Shown here piece by piece: positions 1-9,524 of a DNA stretch of 39,026 bases (positions within the stretch are counted from its first letter, which is position 1; each line of letters begins with the position of its first letter). The notes under the pieces are model-generated. The model was given only the letters and a program-made list of their open reading frames with translations. It did not search any database and had not been told where the DNA came from. The stretch is from an uncultured Rhodobiaceae bacterium (lineage in GTDB: Bacteria; Pseudomonadota; Alphaproteobacteria; Rhizobiales; TMED25), in assembly GCA_913030915.1 (NCBI GenBank), contig CAJWEW010000013.1, positions 1 through 39,026 of the forward strand, written 5' to 3'. The position numbers and the translations under genes were made by a program.

Positions 1-195
1 ACTACCGGTGAACTACTTGGCGCACACATGATTGGGGACGGTGTTACAGAGCTAATTCATGGGTACGCTATTGCAAAAAATATGGAAGGCACAGAAGAAG
101 ATATTATAAATACAATATTTCCTCATCCAACAATTTCAGAGTCAATGCATGAAGCTGTTCTCAGCGCATATGATATTCCAATTCACTATAAATAA
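1..195 (+). CDS. lpd: Dihydrolipoyl dehydrogenase, C-terminal fragment
   Basis: The reading frame is open from the first base and ends in TAA at 193-195, giving the last 64 residues of a protein cut by the window edge. The fragment carries the C-terminal dimerisation-domain signature of dihydrolipoyl dehydrogenase (E3): [17 protein letters not shown], then the catalytic HPTISE motif, whose His acts as the base in dithiol oxidation. E3 reoxidises the lipoyl arms of the 2-oxoacid dehydrogenase complexes in the cytoplasm. It lies 2 bases upstream of lipA, which makes the lipoyl cofactor, so the two are probably co-transcribed. Which complex this E3 serves cannot be told from the fragment. Confidence 0.93.
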   Translation, partial: TTGELLGAHMIGDGVTELIHGYAIAKNMEGTEEDIINTIFPHPTISESMHEAVLSAYDIPIHYK

Positions 196-197
196 TC

Positions 198-1139
198 ATG
201 GTAAATATAATAAACAAATTTAATCAGCCAGTGAAATTACGTCATCCACAATTTCGTAACAAATCACAAAACCCAAGCGGGAAGAAGCCATCCTGGATTA
301 AAGTCAGGTATAGGAATTCAGCTAATTATCTTGAAACGCATAACATTATCAAGGAGAATAATCTTGTAACGGTTTGCCAAGAAGCGGCTTGTCCAAACGT
401 ATCGGATTGTTGGGACAAGAAACATGCAACCTTTATGATACTTGGTGACACTTGTACTCGCTCCTGCTCCTTTTGCAACGTTAAAACAGGAAAACCTGAG
501 CCCATTGATCAAAATGAAGCGATATCTGTCGCGAATGCAGTAAAAAAAATGGATCTTAGGCATGTTGTCATAACCTCAGTTGACAGAGACGATTTAGAAG
601 ATGGTGGGGCTCAGCATTTTGTTAATGTTATAGCAAATATCAGAAGGATATCCCCAACTACTACAATTGAAATTTTAACACCAGATTTCTTAAGAAAAGA
701 TAACGCAATCGATATTCTAATGCAGCAAAAACCAGATGTCTTTAACCATAACCTTGAGACAGTTCCATCTATGTATCTAAGCATTCGCCCTGGCGCCCGA
801 TACTTTCATTCACTCAATTTATTAAAAGAAATTAAGAATAGGGATAATTCAATATTTACAAAATCTGGAATAATGGTTGGTTTAGGTGAAAAAAGAGAAG
901 AGGTTTTGCAGGTAATGGACGATATGATATCTGCGAATGTCGATTTTATTACAATAGGTCAATATCTGCAACCAACGATAAAGCATGCAAAGGTTATGGA
1001 ATATGTGCATCCTGAAATATTTGAAAGCTACGCATCAATTGCAAAGTCAAAAGGGTTCAAGATGGTATCTGCAAGTCCTTTTACACGATCATCTTTTCAT
1101 GCAGACGAGGATTTTATCAAACTTAAAAATGCTACATAA
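198..1139 (+). CDS. lipA: Lipoyl synthase
   Basis: A 313-residue radical-SAM enzyme that inserts two sulfurs into protein-bound octanoyl groups to make lipoyl. Both iron-sulfur sites are visible: the auxiliary-cluster motif CX4CX5C (Cys60, Cys65, Cys71) and the radical-SAM motif CX3CX2C (Cys86, Cys90, Cys93, in CTRSCSFC). The C-terminal FTRSSFHAD supplies the conserved Ser ligand of the auxiliary cluster. Length and motif order match the family. The ATG lies 2 bases after the lpd stop, and the next gene follows almost directly, so an lpd-lipA-coq10 operon is likely, as in many alphaproteobacteria. Confidence 0.97.
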   Translation: MVNIINKFNQPVKLRHPQFRNKSQNPSGKKPSWIKVRYRNSANYLETHNIIKENNLVTVCQEAACPNVSDCWDKKHATFMILGDTCTRSCSFCNVKTGKPEPIDQNEAISVANAVKKMDLRHVVITSVDRDDLEDGGAQHFVNVIANIRRISPTTTIEILTPDFLRKDNAIDILMQQKPDVFNHNLETVPSMYLSIRPGARYFHSLNLLKEIKNRDNSIFTKSGIMVGLGEKREEVLQVMDDMISANVDFITIGQYLQPTIKHAKVMEYVHPEIFESYASIAKSKGFKMVSASPFTRSSFHADEDFIKLKNAT

Positions 1140-1143
1140 TTTG

Positions 1144-1587
1144 ATGAAGTCAAAAAAACTCTCAAGAACAGTAAAATATAGTGCAAATGAAATGTATGCT
1201 CTAGTCTCAGATGTTGAGAGTTACCCATATTTTGTTCCGGCCTGTAAGTCGCTAGAGGTTATGTCAAAAAGAAAAGATGGAGATATCATTTATATTGACG
1301 CCACTATGGAGGTTGGATATGGCTTTCTGAATGAGTTTTTTACATCACATATTACACTTAATAAGAAAAAATTTACCATTGAAGTTGTGAACAACGACGG
1401 TCCATTCCGGAAGTTAAATAACTATTGGCAATTTTTAGATATTGAAAATGGATCAGAAATTTTATTTGAGATCGATTTCATAGCAAAAAATTCATTCACA
1501 GGAAAGGTCATAAACATAATGTTTGAGCGGGTATTCAGTAAATATATTTATGCTTTTGAAAGCAGGGCAAATAAGCTCTATAGTTGA
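1144..1587 (+). CDS. COQ10/RatA-type START-domain protein
   Basis: A 147-residue protein of the polyketide-cyclase/START-like family that includes mitochondrial Coq10 and bacterial RatA. The motif VSDVESYPYFVPAC near the N-terminus is characteristic, as is the late segment with FTGKVINIMFERVFSKY. Coq10 homologues bind ubiquinone and support its biosynthesis or respiratory use. The frame stays open back to 985, but that stretch lies inside lipA. I chose ATG 1144, 4 bases after the lipA stop, because family members begin just before the SRTVKYSA-like strand; ATG 1129, overlapping lipA, is the alternative. No clear Shine-Dalgarno sequence is seen. Its last 10 bases overlap the convergent cinA-like gene. 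Confidence 0.85.
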   Translation: MKSKKLSRTVKYSANEMYALVSDVESYPYFVPACKSLEVMSKRKDGDIIYIDATMEVGYGFLNEFFTSHITLNKKKFTIEVVNNDGPFRKLNNYWQFLDIENGSEILFEIDFIAKNSFTGKVINIMFERVFSKYIYAFESRANKLYS

Positions 1588-2069
1588 CTGACTAACCCGT
1601 GTGAAATCTCAAATGCTTTAATAGATGTATTTAGTCTAACATTATCTCTTCCAATTTCGCCAAACTTATATTCTTTACATAGTGTTTCTTTATTCAGTGA
1701 TACAGAAATATAAACAAGCCCAACTTCTTTTTTTGTGTCATCACTTTTTGGACCCGCGATACCCGAGACAGCGATTGATAGATTAATTTTTGGGTGTAGG
1801 GATATTAAATTAGTTGACATTTGTGAACACACTTCTCGACTTACAGCACCATAATCCTGTATATCTTTGTAATTAACGTTTAATAAATCAATCTTTGATT
1901 GATTAGAATACGTCACATAGCCTAACTCATATGCTTCGGAGGAACCTGAAATTGATGTTATTGTTGAAGATATAAGCCCTCCAGTACAAGATTCAGCTGT
2001 ACCAATTTTTATATTTTTCAGCTTGCACATTTCTATCAGATTTGTAGCTGATTGAATTAATTGTTTCAT
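1578..2069 (-). CDS. CinA C-terminal family protein, nicotinamide-nucleotide amidase (PncC-type)
   Basis: A 163-residue stand-alone CinA C-terminal domain. It shows the family signature GTAESCTGGLISSTIT near residue 23, the LGYVTYSNQSK segment and YGAVSREVC, then an SGIAGP turn. Family members deamidate nicotinamide mononucleotide in pyridine-nucleotide salvage; the Ser of the SCTGG region belongs to the active site. The N-terminal molybdopterin-binding half of full-length CinA is absent, as is common in this class. Its start overlaps the ispDF stop by 4 bases, so the two are translationally coupled. This ispDF-cinA arrangement is common in alphaproteobacteria. Confidence 0.92.
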   Translation of the reverse strand: MKQLIQSATNLIEMCKLKNIKIGTAESCTGGLISSTITSISGSSEAYELGYVTYSNQSKIDLLNVNYKDIQDYGAVSREVCSQMSTNLISLHPKINLSIAVSGIAGPKSDDTKKEVGLVYISVSLNKETLCKEYKFGEIGRDNVRLNTSIKAFEISHGLVSQL

Positions 2070-3241
2070 TTCTTGACCGATACGTTAACGATAGTTTGTA
2101 CAGCAATTCCTTCTTTTCTGCCAGTAAAACCTAGTTTTTCTGTTGTTGTTGCTTTTAAACCTATATTTGACACATCAATCTTCAATAGGTCTGATAGATT
2201 GCCTTTTATAGCCTCTCTATATGCATTAATATTTGGCTCCTCTGCAATTACAACAAGATCGATATTTAATATTTTTCCACCAAACTCTTTTAATTTCATC
2301 AGTGAGTGATCGAGGAATTTTTTTGAGTCAACTCCCCGCCATTTATCATCTGCTGGGTTAAAATGGGACCCAATATCTTCAGATCCTATTGAGCCATATA
2401 TTGCATCAGTTATCGCATGTAGCCCAACATCAGCATCAGAGTGCCCAACTAATTTTTTATTGAAAGGAATATCAATACCAAATATCCGAAGATTATCACC
2501 TTCTTCAAACTTGTGCACATCAAAACCAATACCGACCCTTGAAGAAAACATATTTTCGCTTTCCATTTTAAAACGATCTAAATCATCGCATAGAGTTATT
2601 TTATAGTTCTTTTTGCTATCTTTAAAGGTATTTACGCTCAGTCCAGCTAATTCTGCCACCTGGGCATCATCAGTTACACGATCAAAGCTAGTGGTAAACT
2701 TAGCCAGATTTCTGTAAGCATTATATATTGCCATGAATTCAAAAAATTGTGGGGTTTGCGACTCAATAATGGTCGATCTATCAAGCGTTTTTAATTTATT
2801 ATTTTTAATCTGCTTGATTGTGCTAGAAGCTTCAAGTATTGGTATTGATCCATCATAGCCTTCTGCTGCTTTTACCAGATTATTAGGTAAAGTGGGTAAA
2901 AAATTTGGCCTTGCGGCATCATGGATAAAAACATGGGTTACTTTAGACGTGCTAAGATATTCCAAACCTTTCATCACTGATTTTAACCTTGTATTCGAGC
3001 CATGAACTACGGCAACTTTATCTTTGTAAGCGTCTTTTTCGATAATATTTTGAATGTATGCTGTGTGATTCGGATTTATGGCAATGACTATACTGTCAAC
3101 GACCTCTATATCTAAGAACTTATCAATTGAGTACTCAATAATCGTTTTTTCATTTACAGATAAGTATTGTTTTGGGGTTGGGCTTGTACTATTTAACCTT
3201 TTACCATCACCGGCTGCGCAAATTATAGCTGATATTTTCAT
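2066..3241 (-). CDS. ispDF: Bifunctional IspD/IspF, MEP-pathway isoprenoid enzyme
   Basis: A 391-residue fusion. Residues 1 to about 230 are the IspD domain (CTP:2-C-methyl-D-erythritol 4-phosphate cytidylyltransferase), with the CTP-binding loop AAGDGKRL, TPKQYL and HDAARP. Residues about 235-391 are the IspF domain (MEcPP synthase), with the metal site in GFDVHKF and GHSDADV and the C-terminal ATTTEKLGFTGRKEGI. The fusion catalyses two non-consecutive steps of the pathway, with IspE supplied separately. The fused form is typical of alphaproteobacteria. It is transcribed away from ntrB across a 113-base gap and overlaps the downstream cinA-like gene by 4 bases. Confidence 0.97.
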   Translation of the reverse strand: MKISAIICAAGDGKRLNSTSPTPKQYLSVNEKTIIEYSIDKFLDIEVVDSIVIAINPNHTAYIQNIIEKDAYKDKVAVVHGSNTRLKSVMKGLEYLSTSKVTHVFIHDAARPNFLPTLPNNLVKAAEGYDGSIPILEASSTIKQIKNNKLKTLDRSTIIESQTPQFFEFMAIYNAYRNLAKFTTSFDRVTDDAQVAELAGLSVNTFKDSKKNYKITLCDDLDRFKMESENMFSSRVGIGFDVHKFEEGDNLRIFGIDIPFNKKLVGHSDADVGLHAITDAIYGSIGSEDIGSHFNPADDKWRGVDSKKFLDHSLMKLKEFGGKILNIDLVVIAEEPNINAYREAIKGNLSDLLKIDVSNIGLKATTTEKLGFTGRKEGIAVQTIVNVSVKK

Positions 3242-3250
3242 AAGAATTTA

Positions 3251-3279
3251 TTGCATAATATAAATAAATTATTTATAAG
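3251..3279 (+). promoter_or_regulatory. Putative sigma70-type promoter for ntrB
   Basis: In the 113-base divergent gap between ispDF and ntrB there is TTGCAT (3251-3256), a 17-base spacer, and TATAAG (3274-3279), close to the -35/-10 consensus with ideal spacing. It would leave a leader of about 70 bases before the ntrB ATG. The whole gap is AT-rich, so chance matches are likely. Confidence 0.35.
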
Positions 3280-3354
3280 TATGATTAATATTTAACCATA
3301 TAAGATACATGCCCTTTTTTTAATCATTCAGACCTTATTATTTATAGCACAAAA

Positions 3355-4443
3355 ATGGAAACAATATTAGATAAAATGCAATTAGATCTGGATGGATTGT
3401 TCAGAACGATTAAACATCCACTAGTTATATTAGATAAAGATGATAATATAGTGGCATCTAATGATGATGCCGAGTTTTTCTTTGGGCTTAGTCGCAACAT
3501 ACTTAATAAATATAAATTCACTGCCTTATATAATAAAACATCACCTCTTTATTATCTAATCAATCAATCACGAGAAAAAAAGACTACAATACGTGAATAT
3601 TCCCTCATGTTAACAAATATTATAGATAAAAAAGAGCATGAGGTGGATATTCAAGTATCACCATTTGAAGACACAGATTATCTATTGCTTATGTTTATTG
3701 AACGCGGAATTGCAAAAAAATTTAATCGACAGTATATGCAGGCTGGATCTGCAAAATCATTAGTTGAAATGTCATCAATTCTTGCGCATGAAATAAAAAA
3801 TCCCTTATCCGGTATAAAAGGGGCGGCACAATTATTACTTGATGGTGCGAGTAGTGAAAATCAATCACTTATATCAATAATATGCGATGAAACGGATAGA
3901 ATAAACAATCTAATCAATAGCATGCAAATTTTTTCAGATAGCTCACAAATAAAAAAAGAGAAGATTAATATGCATACCATCTTTAACCATGTCAAAATGA
4001 TCGCTGAAAATGGCTTTGCTAAAGATATTAAGTTTATCGAGAAATTCGATCCATCACTCCCCGATATTCATGGTAATAAAGATTTACTTATCCAGGTTCT
4101 GATGAACCTAATTAAAAATAGCAGTGAGGCAATAAAAAATAACTCCAATAAAGGGGAAATAATTTTAAGTTCCTCATTCTTGTCCAGTGTTCGTATCAGC
4201 CTGCCAACATCAAGTAAGAAAATAGAATTACCGCTATGTTTTTCTATTGAAGATAACGGTGGTGGTATTGATAAAGATATTTATGAAAATATATTTGACC
4301 CATTTATTACTAGTAAAAAAGAAGGTAAGGGTCTGGGTCTCTCTATCGTATCAAAGATAATACAAGATCATGATGGTGTTATCGAATGCGGAACAACTAG
4401 CAAAGGAACGATAATGTCGATTCTGTTCCCCATATCACAATAG
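3355..4443 (+). CDS. ntrB: Nitrogen regulation sensor histidine kinase NtrB
   Basis: A 362-residue soluble sensor kinase. An N-terminal PAS-like domain (about 15-125) precedes a HisKA domain with the phosphoacceptor His145 in LAHEIKNPLSGIKGAAQLL. The HATPase domain follows, with the N box (NLIKNSSEAI), G1 box (DNGGGIDKD), F box (IFDPFITSK) and G2 box (GKGLGLSIV). No membrane segment is seen, as expected for NtrB, which senses nitrogen status through PII (GlnB) and phosphorylates NtrC. It lies 11 bases upstream of ntrC. The dusB gene that usually precedes ntrB in related bacteria is not here; ispDF is the divergent neighbour instead. Confidence 0.95.
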   Translation: METILDKMQLDLDGLFRTIKHPLVILDKDDNIVASNDDAEFFFGLSRNILNKYKFTALYNKTSPLYYLINQSREKKTTIREYSLMLTNIIDKKEHEVDIQVSPFEDTDYLLLMFIERGIAKKFNRQYMQAGSAKSLVEMSSILAHEIKNPLSGIKGAAQLLLDGASSENQSLISIICDETDRINNLINSMQIFSDSSQIKKEKINMHTIFNHVKMIAENGFAKDIKFIEKFDPSLPDIHGNKDLLIQVLMNLIKNSSEAIKNNSNKGEIILSSSFLSSVRISLPTSSKKIELPLCFSIEDNGGGIDKDIYENIFDPFITSKKEGKGLGLSIVSKIIQDHDGVIECGTTSKGTIMSILFPISQ

Positions 4444-4454
4444 GAAAATTTATA

Positions 4455-5882
4455 ATGAAAAAAACACACATACTGGTTGCCGATGATGATAAAGCCATAA
4501 GACTTGTTCTGGAGACCGCTCTTAAAAGAGCTGGTTTCGATGTTACTCTGACTGAAAATGCCGCTGGGCTGTGGACTTTTGCTCAACAAAATTTTGCTGA
4601 TTTGATTATTACAGATGTTGTAATGCCAGATGCTAATGCATTTGAATTGATTCCAAAAATACAGAAAATTAATAATGAAATACCCATTATTGTTATGAGC
4701 GCGCAAAATACACTTATGACTGCGATAAAAGCGAATGAGCTGGGTGCCTTTGAATATATACCAAAACCATTCGATATATCTGAGCTGCTTAATATTATAA
4801 ATCGTTCTATTAATGAAAATAAGAGAGTCATTGAAGATGAAAGCTTCGAATCCCCCGATGGATTTCCATTAATAGGTCGTTCAAAACCTATGCAAGAAGT
4901 TTACAGAGTCATGGCCAGATTAATGAATTCAGATTTAACAGTTCTCATAGCTGGCGAGTCTGGGACCGGAAAAGAATTGATAGCAAAGGCGCTACACGAA
5001 TTTGGCAGCAGAAAAGACTCAATATTTGTACCAATAAATATGGCTGCAATACCAAAAGATCTTATAGAGTCTGAATTATTTGGGCACGAAAAGGGTGCGT
5101 TTACAGGTGCGATTGATAAAAAAATTGGAAAGTTTCAAATTGCTGACGGGGGTACGCTTTTCTTAGATGAAATTGGTGATATGCCTATTGACGCACAAAC
5201 ACGTCTATTAAGAGTTCTACAAGAAGGTGAATTTCTAACCGTCGGTGGTACAACTCCAATTAAGACAAATGTAAGGATTATCGCTGCGACGAATAAATCA
5301 TTAAGCGATCAGATAAAATTAGGAGCATTTCGCGAGGATTTATATTATAGGATTAATGTAATTCCAATAACGTTGCCACCGTTGAGAGATCGAAAAGATG
5401 ATCTCCCTGCATTGGTAAATCATTTTATGGCAAAAAATACACAAAATGATAATGTTAGCAGTATTGACCAAGATGCACTAAATTACATTAGGAAATATGA
5501 TTGGCCGGGTAACATTAGAGAATTAGAAAATTTTATTAAAAGGCTAATAACCCTCTACCCGAACGAGATAATTTCTCTTGATACTATCAAGAATGAATTT
5601 TCTTTATTGGATCAAAAAAATTATAAAACAGATAGTAAGCAACTCAGATCATTAGAGGATCATGTTGAGAGTTATTTGAGTAAGTATTCAATCGAAGACT
5701 TTGATGAAGGAGAGGAAGGCCTCTATCATAAGGTTCTTCTCCAATTTGAGAAACCAATTTTGAATTTTGTGATGCATTCAACAAAAGGAAATCAAATTAA
5801 AGCATCGAAGATCCTTGGGTTAAATCGTAATACACTTCGTAAAAAATTACGTCAAATAAACTCAGATCTTCTAAAAAATTAG
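4455..5882 (+). CDS. ntrC: Nitrogen regulator NtrC, sigma54-dependent activator
   Basis: A 475-residue response regulator with three intact domains. The receiver (1-120) has the acidic pocket Asp10/Asp11/Asp12 and phosphoacceptor Asp54 in IITDVVMPD. The AAA+ domain has Walker A GESGTGKE, the sigma54-contact loop GAFTGA, Walker B GGTLFLDEIGDMP and the sensor/arginine-finger region FREDLYYRINV. The C-terminal Fis-type HTH is KASKILGLNRNTLRKKLR. All catalytic motifs are present, so it should be a competent sigma54 activator of nitrogen-assimilation genes. Its partner kinase NtrB is immediately upstream. It contrasts with the degenerate NtrX encoded downstream. Confidence 0.97.
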   Translation: MKKTHILVADDDKAIRLVLETALKRAGFDVTLTENAAGLWTFAQQNFADLIITDVVMPDANAFELIPKIQKINNEIPIIVMSAQNTLMTAIKANELGAFEYIPKPFDISELLNIINRSINENKRVIEDESFESPDGFPLIGRSKPMQEVYRVMARLMNSDLTVLIAGESGTGKELIAKALHEFGSRKDSIFVPINMAAIPKDLIESELFGHEKGAFTGAIDKKIGKFQIADGGTLFLDEIGDMPIDAQTRLLRVLQEGEFLTVGGTTPIKTNVRIIAATNKSLSDQIKLGAFREDLYYRINVIPITLPPLRDRKDDLPALVNHFMAKNTQNDNVSSIDQDALNYIRKYDWPGNIRELENFIKRLITLYPNEIISLDTIKNEFSLLDQKNYKTDSKQLRSLEDHVESYLSKYSIEDFDEGEEGLYHKVLLQFEKPILNFVMHSTKGNQIKASKILGLNRNTLRKKLRQINSDLLKN

Positions 5883-5949
5883 TATCCAGATATCATTAAG
5901 ATAAAATTTATCATTAAAAAATATATTATTAGTAATATAATGTGAAGTC

Positions 5950-8172
5950 ATGAGCAATATTGATACACTTAAGTTATTTAATCCAATAAAGGAATTCTTG
6001 AGTTCCTATAGAGAAACCTTATTCAACATCTTGATTTTATTTCTTGCGATTTTTCTCATTACATCCACGTGGCTTATATTAACTGGTCAAGTTTTTATTC
6101 CCTCAAACGCAGTAATTTTTCTGCTATTCATAATGAATACTATTTTCATAGTTTTTATGGTTTTGCTAATAATTAGCAAATTTTCTCAGATATTAATTGC
6201 TCGAAAAAGAAATATTGCAGGCGCAAGTATACAAATTAAGTTGATAAGTTTATTTGGTATTGTATCAGCTTTACCCGCTTTAGTAGTTGCGATCCTTGCA
6301 ACAATTACCCTTGATAGAGGCTTAGATAAGTGGTTTTCTGATAGAACGAAGTCTATGCTTGAAAAATCAAATATAGTCGCAAAAAGTTACTTGCGTGAGC
6401 ATTCAAATAATCTTAGATCCGAGATAGGTGCAATGCAAATTGATCTAAATAATTCAGTTAATATATTTGAAAACAACATTAATGCATTTGGAGATTATTT
6501 TTTAAAACAAGCAAAGCTGAGAAAGTTATCAGGCGCATATATCGTGAATCGAGATGGAAACATCCTAATTAATACAACAACGCCTGAGTATGAATTAGGC
6601 TATACAAAACCATCACAATTATCCTATGATCGTGCAGACCAGGGCGACATAATAATATTTAAACCAAATGACTCAAATATGGTAAGTGCCTTTGTCCTTT
6701 TACCAGATTTTATAGATGGGTATTTATTGATATATAAAGCTGTTGACCCAATTGTTATTAAGCATCTAAAGCAATTGGAGCTTACAAGAGATGAATACTT
6801 AAACCTAGAAGAGAGAAGGTTTAATACGCAAGTTACATTTGCGCTTCAATATGTTGGCTTTTCACTCGTGTTTTTAACTGTTGCTATTTGGTTTAGTATA
6901 TTTTTCGCCAACAGACTCTCAGCTCCAATTGCTAAACTAATATATGCATCAAAAAAAGTATCGGATGGAGACCTTGATATTAATATCGAAAGTAAGTCGA
7001 CGATTGACAATGATATGCATAATCTTGTAAGCACCTTTAACAACATGACAACAGATCTGAAAAACCAGCGTGAGAATTTAATTTCAAACAACCAACTTCT
7101 TGACGAAAGGCGAAAATTTACTGAAGCGGTGCTCTCCGGGATTACATCATGTGTTATCAGTATAGATAGTAATGGAAGTATTCAAATTGCAAATTTATCT
7201 GCATGCTTCTTTTTTGATAAAGAGCTAAGTGAAATTCTGGGAGTCAATATTATTGATATAATGCCACAATTTTCAGACATTTTGATAAAAGCTTACAAAA
7301 GTCGGGATAATATCGACGAATATATTACTGTTCTAATAAACGATCAATATAGGAATATTCATATAAAAATAACAAAAGAAGATAAGTCTAAGAAAAGCTC
7401 AATGGTTATAGCGTTCGATGATGTTACAGATTTATTTGATGCCCAAAGAACATCAGTTTGGGCCGATGTAGCGCGTAGGATTGCTCACGAGATAAAAAAC
7501 CCCCTAACACCAATACAATTATCTGCGGAAAGACTTAAAAGGAAGTATAAAGATCAAATCATAAACGATCTCGAAGTATTTGAAGATTGTACAGATACAA
7601 TTATCAGGCAAGTTGGGGATTTAGGTAAAATAGTAGATGAGTTCTCAGCATTTGCAAAAGTGCCCACAGCAAATATGAACAACTATGATATATGCGATAC
7701 GATAAAACAGGCGGTCCTTCTCCAAAAAATTACATTTGAGTCAATTGATATAAAATTAGATATACCAGATGGTGAGGTATTCTTTAATTTTGACCGAAGA
7801 CTTATCAGTCAAGCCCTCATAAATCTGATAAAGAATTCATCTGAGTCAATTTTTTTATTACACAAAAATGATAATTCTGGAGTTATTAATATATCTCTCG
7901 ATAATAAACCTGATTATGTTTCGATAAAAATTGCTGATAATGGAACAGGTTTTCCAAAAAGTGATATGGATAAACTTTTAGAACCCTATTATACCACGAG
8001 GGAGATGGGGACGGGCATTGGCTTATCAGTTGTAAAAAATATAATTGAGGTACACAAAGGGGAATTGAATCTTAGAAATAATACTATGTCCGATAAGAAA
8101 ATAAGTGGAGCAATTGTTGAAATAATTTTACCAAAATCACTTGATAGCAACTCCGAAAAGATTAATGATTGA
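5950..8172 (+). CDS. ntrY: Membrane sensor histidine kinase NtrY
   Basis: A 740-residue kinase. The N-terminal 120 residues hold about three hydrophobic membrane segments. An extracytoplasmic region follows (about 125-290), then another transmembrane helix (about 295-320), a HAMP segment (FANRLSAPIAKLI), a PAS region and the HisKA domain with His513 in RRIAHEIKNPLTPIQLSAERL. The HATPase domain shows NLIKNSSESI, DNGTGFPKSD, LEPYYTTRE and GTGIGLSVV. This layout matches NtrY, the partner of NtrX. In other alphaproteobacteria the pair links nitrogen, redox and cell-envelope responses. The end overlaps ntrX by 8 bases. Confidence 0.95.
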   Translation: MSNIDTLKLFNPIKEFLSSYRETLFNILILFLAIFLITSTWLILTGQVFIPSNAVIFLLFIMNTIFIVFMVLLIISKFSQILIARKRNIAGASIQIKLISLFGIVSALPALVVAILATITLDRGLDKWFSDRTKSMLEKSNIVAKSYLREHSNNLRSEIGAMQIDLNNSVNIFENNINAFGDYFLKQAKLRKLSGAYIVNRDGNILINTTTPEYELGYTKPSQLSYDRADQGDIIIFKPNDSNMVSAFVLLPDFIDGYLLIYKAVDPIVIKHLKQLELTRDEYLNLEERRFNTQVTFALQYVGFSLVFLTVAIWFSIFFANRLSAPIAKLIYASKKVSDGDLDINIESKSTIDNDMHNLVSTFNNMTTDLKNQRENLISNNQLLDERRKFTEAVLSGITSCVISIDSNGSIQIANLSACFFFDKELSEILGVNIIDIMPQFSDILIKAYKSRDNIDEYITVLINDQYRNIHIKITKEDKSKKSSMVIAFDDVTDLFDAQRTSVWADVARRIAHEIKNPLTPIQLSAERLKRKYKDQIINDLEVFEDCTDTIIRQVGDLGKIVDEFSAFAKVPTANMNNYDICDTIKQAVLLQKITFESIDIKLDIPDGEVFFNFDRRLISQALINLIKNSSESIFLLHKNDNSGVINISLDNKPDYVSIKIADNGTGFPKSDMDKLLEPYYTTREMGTGIGLSVVKNIIEVHKGELNLRNNTMSDKKISGAIVEIILPKSLDSNSEKIND

Positions 8173-9511
8173 AAATAAAAATATATTAATAATTGATGAC
8201 GAAATTGATATTTGTAAATTAATATCTGGCGTACTCGAAGATGAGGGGTACCAAACTTATAATGCTCAAAATAGCGATAATGCAATGAGTATTATATCAA
8301 AAGACAACATTGATCTAATAATATTAGATGTATGGCTTGAAGGTAGTAAGTTGGATGGAATTGAGTTATTGCAGGAAATTCATAGTACTCGTCCTGAAAT
8401 CCCAATCATAATCATTTCTGGCCATGGTAATATTGACACTGCTGTAACAGCAATAAAAATTGGGGCATATGACTACTTGGAAAAACCATTTAAAACAGAA
8501 CGTCTGATGCATACGATAAAAAGAGCATCTGAAACATACAATCTCCGACAAGAAATCACTAATATCAGAAATAAATCAAATTATGCGATAGATTACATAG
8601 GTGACTCAAGTACAGTGGTGCAATTGAACCATGATATAGAAAGACTTTCAGATGTTAAAAGTCGTATCCTAATTACGGGTGGTAACGGCGTAGGTAAGGA
8701 GCTTGTTGCACGATTAATACACAACAAATCAAGTAGATCTAAATTTTTATTTACACGGCTTAACGCAAGAAATATTAATGCAGCTGAATTTCAGGATAAA
8801 ATATGTATATCTGACTCAAGTGATGATACAAGCTTTATTAAAGAGTTAAATGGTGGAACATTATTTGTGAATGAGATATCTGAACTGTCCATCGATGCGC
8901 AACAAGTCTTCCTAAATTTAATAAATAACAAATATAAAACAGAAGGATTAGACTACAGAGTAGTTGCAAGCACGTCAAAAGATCTAAAGTCATATGTTTC
9001 TTTGGGTCTTTTTCTTGATGACTTATTCAATAGAATTTCAATTGAACAAATACATATTCCAAGCTTAATTGATCGAAAAGAAGACATACCGCCACTAGTT
9101 AGATACTTTATTGAGGATTATGCAAATACGACAGAGATTTCTCATAATATAAGTATTACAGATGAGGCGCTTGCTATATTGCAGTCTTATGCGTGGCCAG
9201 GAAATATAAAAGAATTAAGAAACTGCATAGAACGGGTTATTTTACAACTCAACTCAAAAGATGAGTATTCAATTACCGCTAATCATATCCCCATTGAAAT
9301 CAGAGATAATAATCCCAATATATCTAATAGCAATGAGGTTTTAATTTCATACAATATGAAAGATGCTAGGGATCTTTTCGAAAGAAATTATATTGTTACT
9401 CAACTTGCCAGGTTTAATGGTAACATATCAAAAACAGCTGAATTCATAGGCATGGAAAGAACGGCACTTCATAGAAAATTAAAGTATCTTGGCATAGATA
9501 AAAGAACTTAA
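8165..9511 (+). CDS. ntrX: Response regulator NtrX with degenerate AAA+ domain
   Basis: I start this 448-residue protein at ATG 8165, inside the last codons of ntrY (8-base overlap, coupled translation); the frame opens further upstream at 8141. The receiver has Asp11/Asp12 and phosphoacceptor Asp55 (LIILDVWLEG). The central AAA+ domain keeps a Walker A-like GGNGVGKE near residue 170, but the Walker B acidic pair reads NE (Asn236) in GGTLFVNEIS. No GAFTGA loop occurs between them, and that stretch is shortened. The first arginine of the usual FRED segment is replaced (FLDDLFNR). The C-terminal Fis-type HTH (ISKTAEFIGMERTALHRKLK) is intact. It should bind DNA but probably cannot drive sigma54 in the classical way. 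Confidence 0.93.
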   Translation: MIENKNILIIDDEIDICKLISGVLEDEGYQTYNAQNSDNAMSIISKDNIDLIILDVWLEGSKLDGIELLQEIHSTRPEIPIIIISGHGNIDTAVTAIKIGAYDYLEKPFKTERLMHTIKRASETYNLRQEITNIRNKSNYAIDYIGDSSTVVQLNHDIERLSDVKSRILITGGNGVGKELVARLIHNKSSRSKFLFTRLNARNINAAEFQDKICISDSSDDTSFIKELNGGTLFVNEISELSIDAQQVFLNLINNKYKTEGLDYRVVASTSKDLKSYVSLGLFLDDLFNRISIEQIHIPSLIDRKEDIPPLVRYFIEDYANTTEISHNISITDEALAILQSYAWPGNIKELRNCIERVILQLNSKDEYSITANHIPIEIRDNNPNISNSNEVLISYNMKDARDLFERNYIVTQLARFNGNISKTAEFIGMERTALHRKLKYLGIDKRT

Positions 9512-9524
9512 AAAGGTATACCAG

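Noticed and set aside
985-1143. N-terminal extension of the COQ10-like frame back to 985
   Set aside because: It lies wholly inside lipA and adds no family-like sequence; COQ10/RatA proteins start close to residue 54 of the long frame.
5883-5949. Terminator between ntrC and ntrY
   Set aside because: A short ATATTA/TAATAT stem is present but is all A/T, short and without a T tract, so it is not convincing as a terminator.
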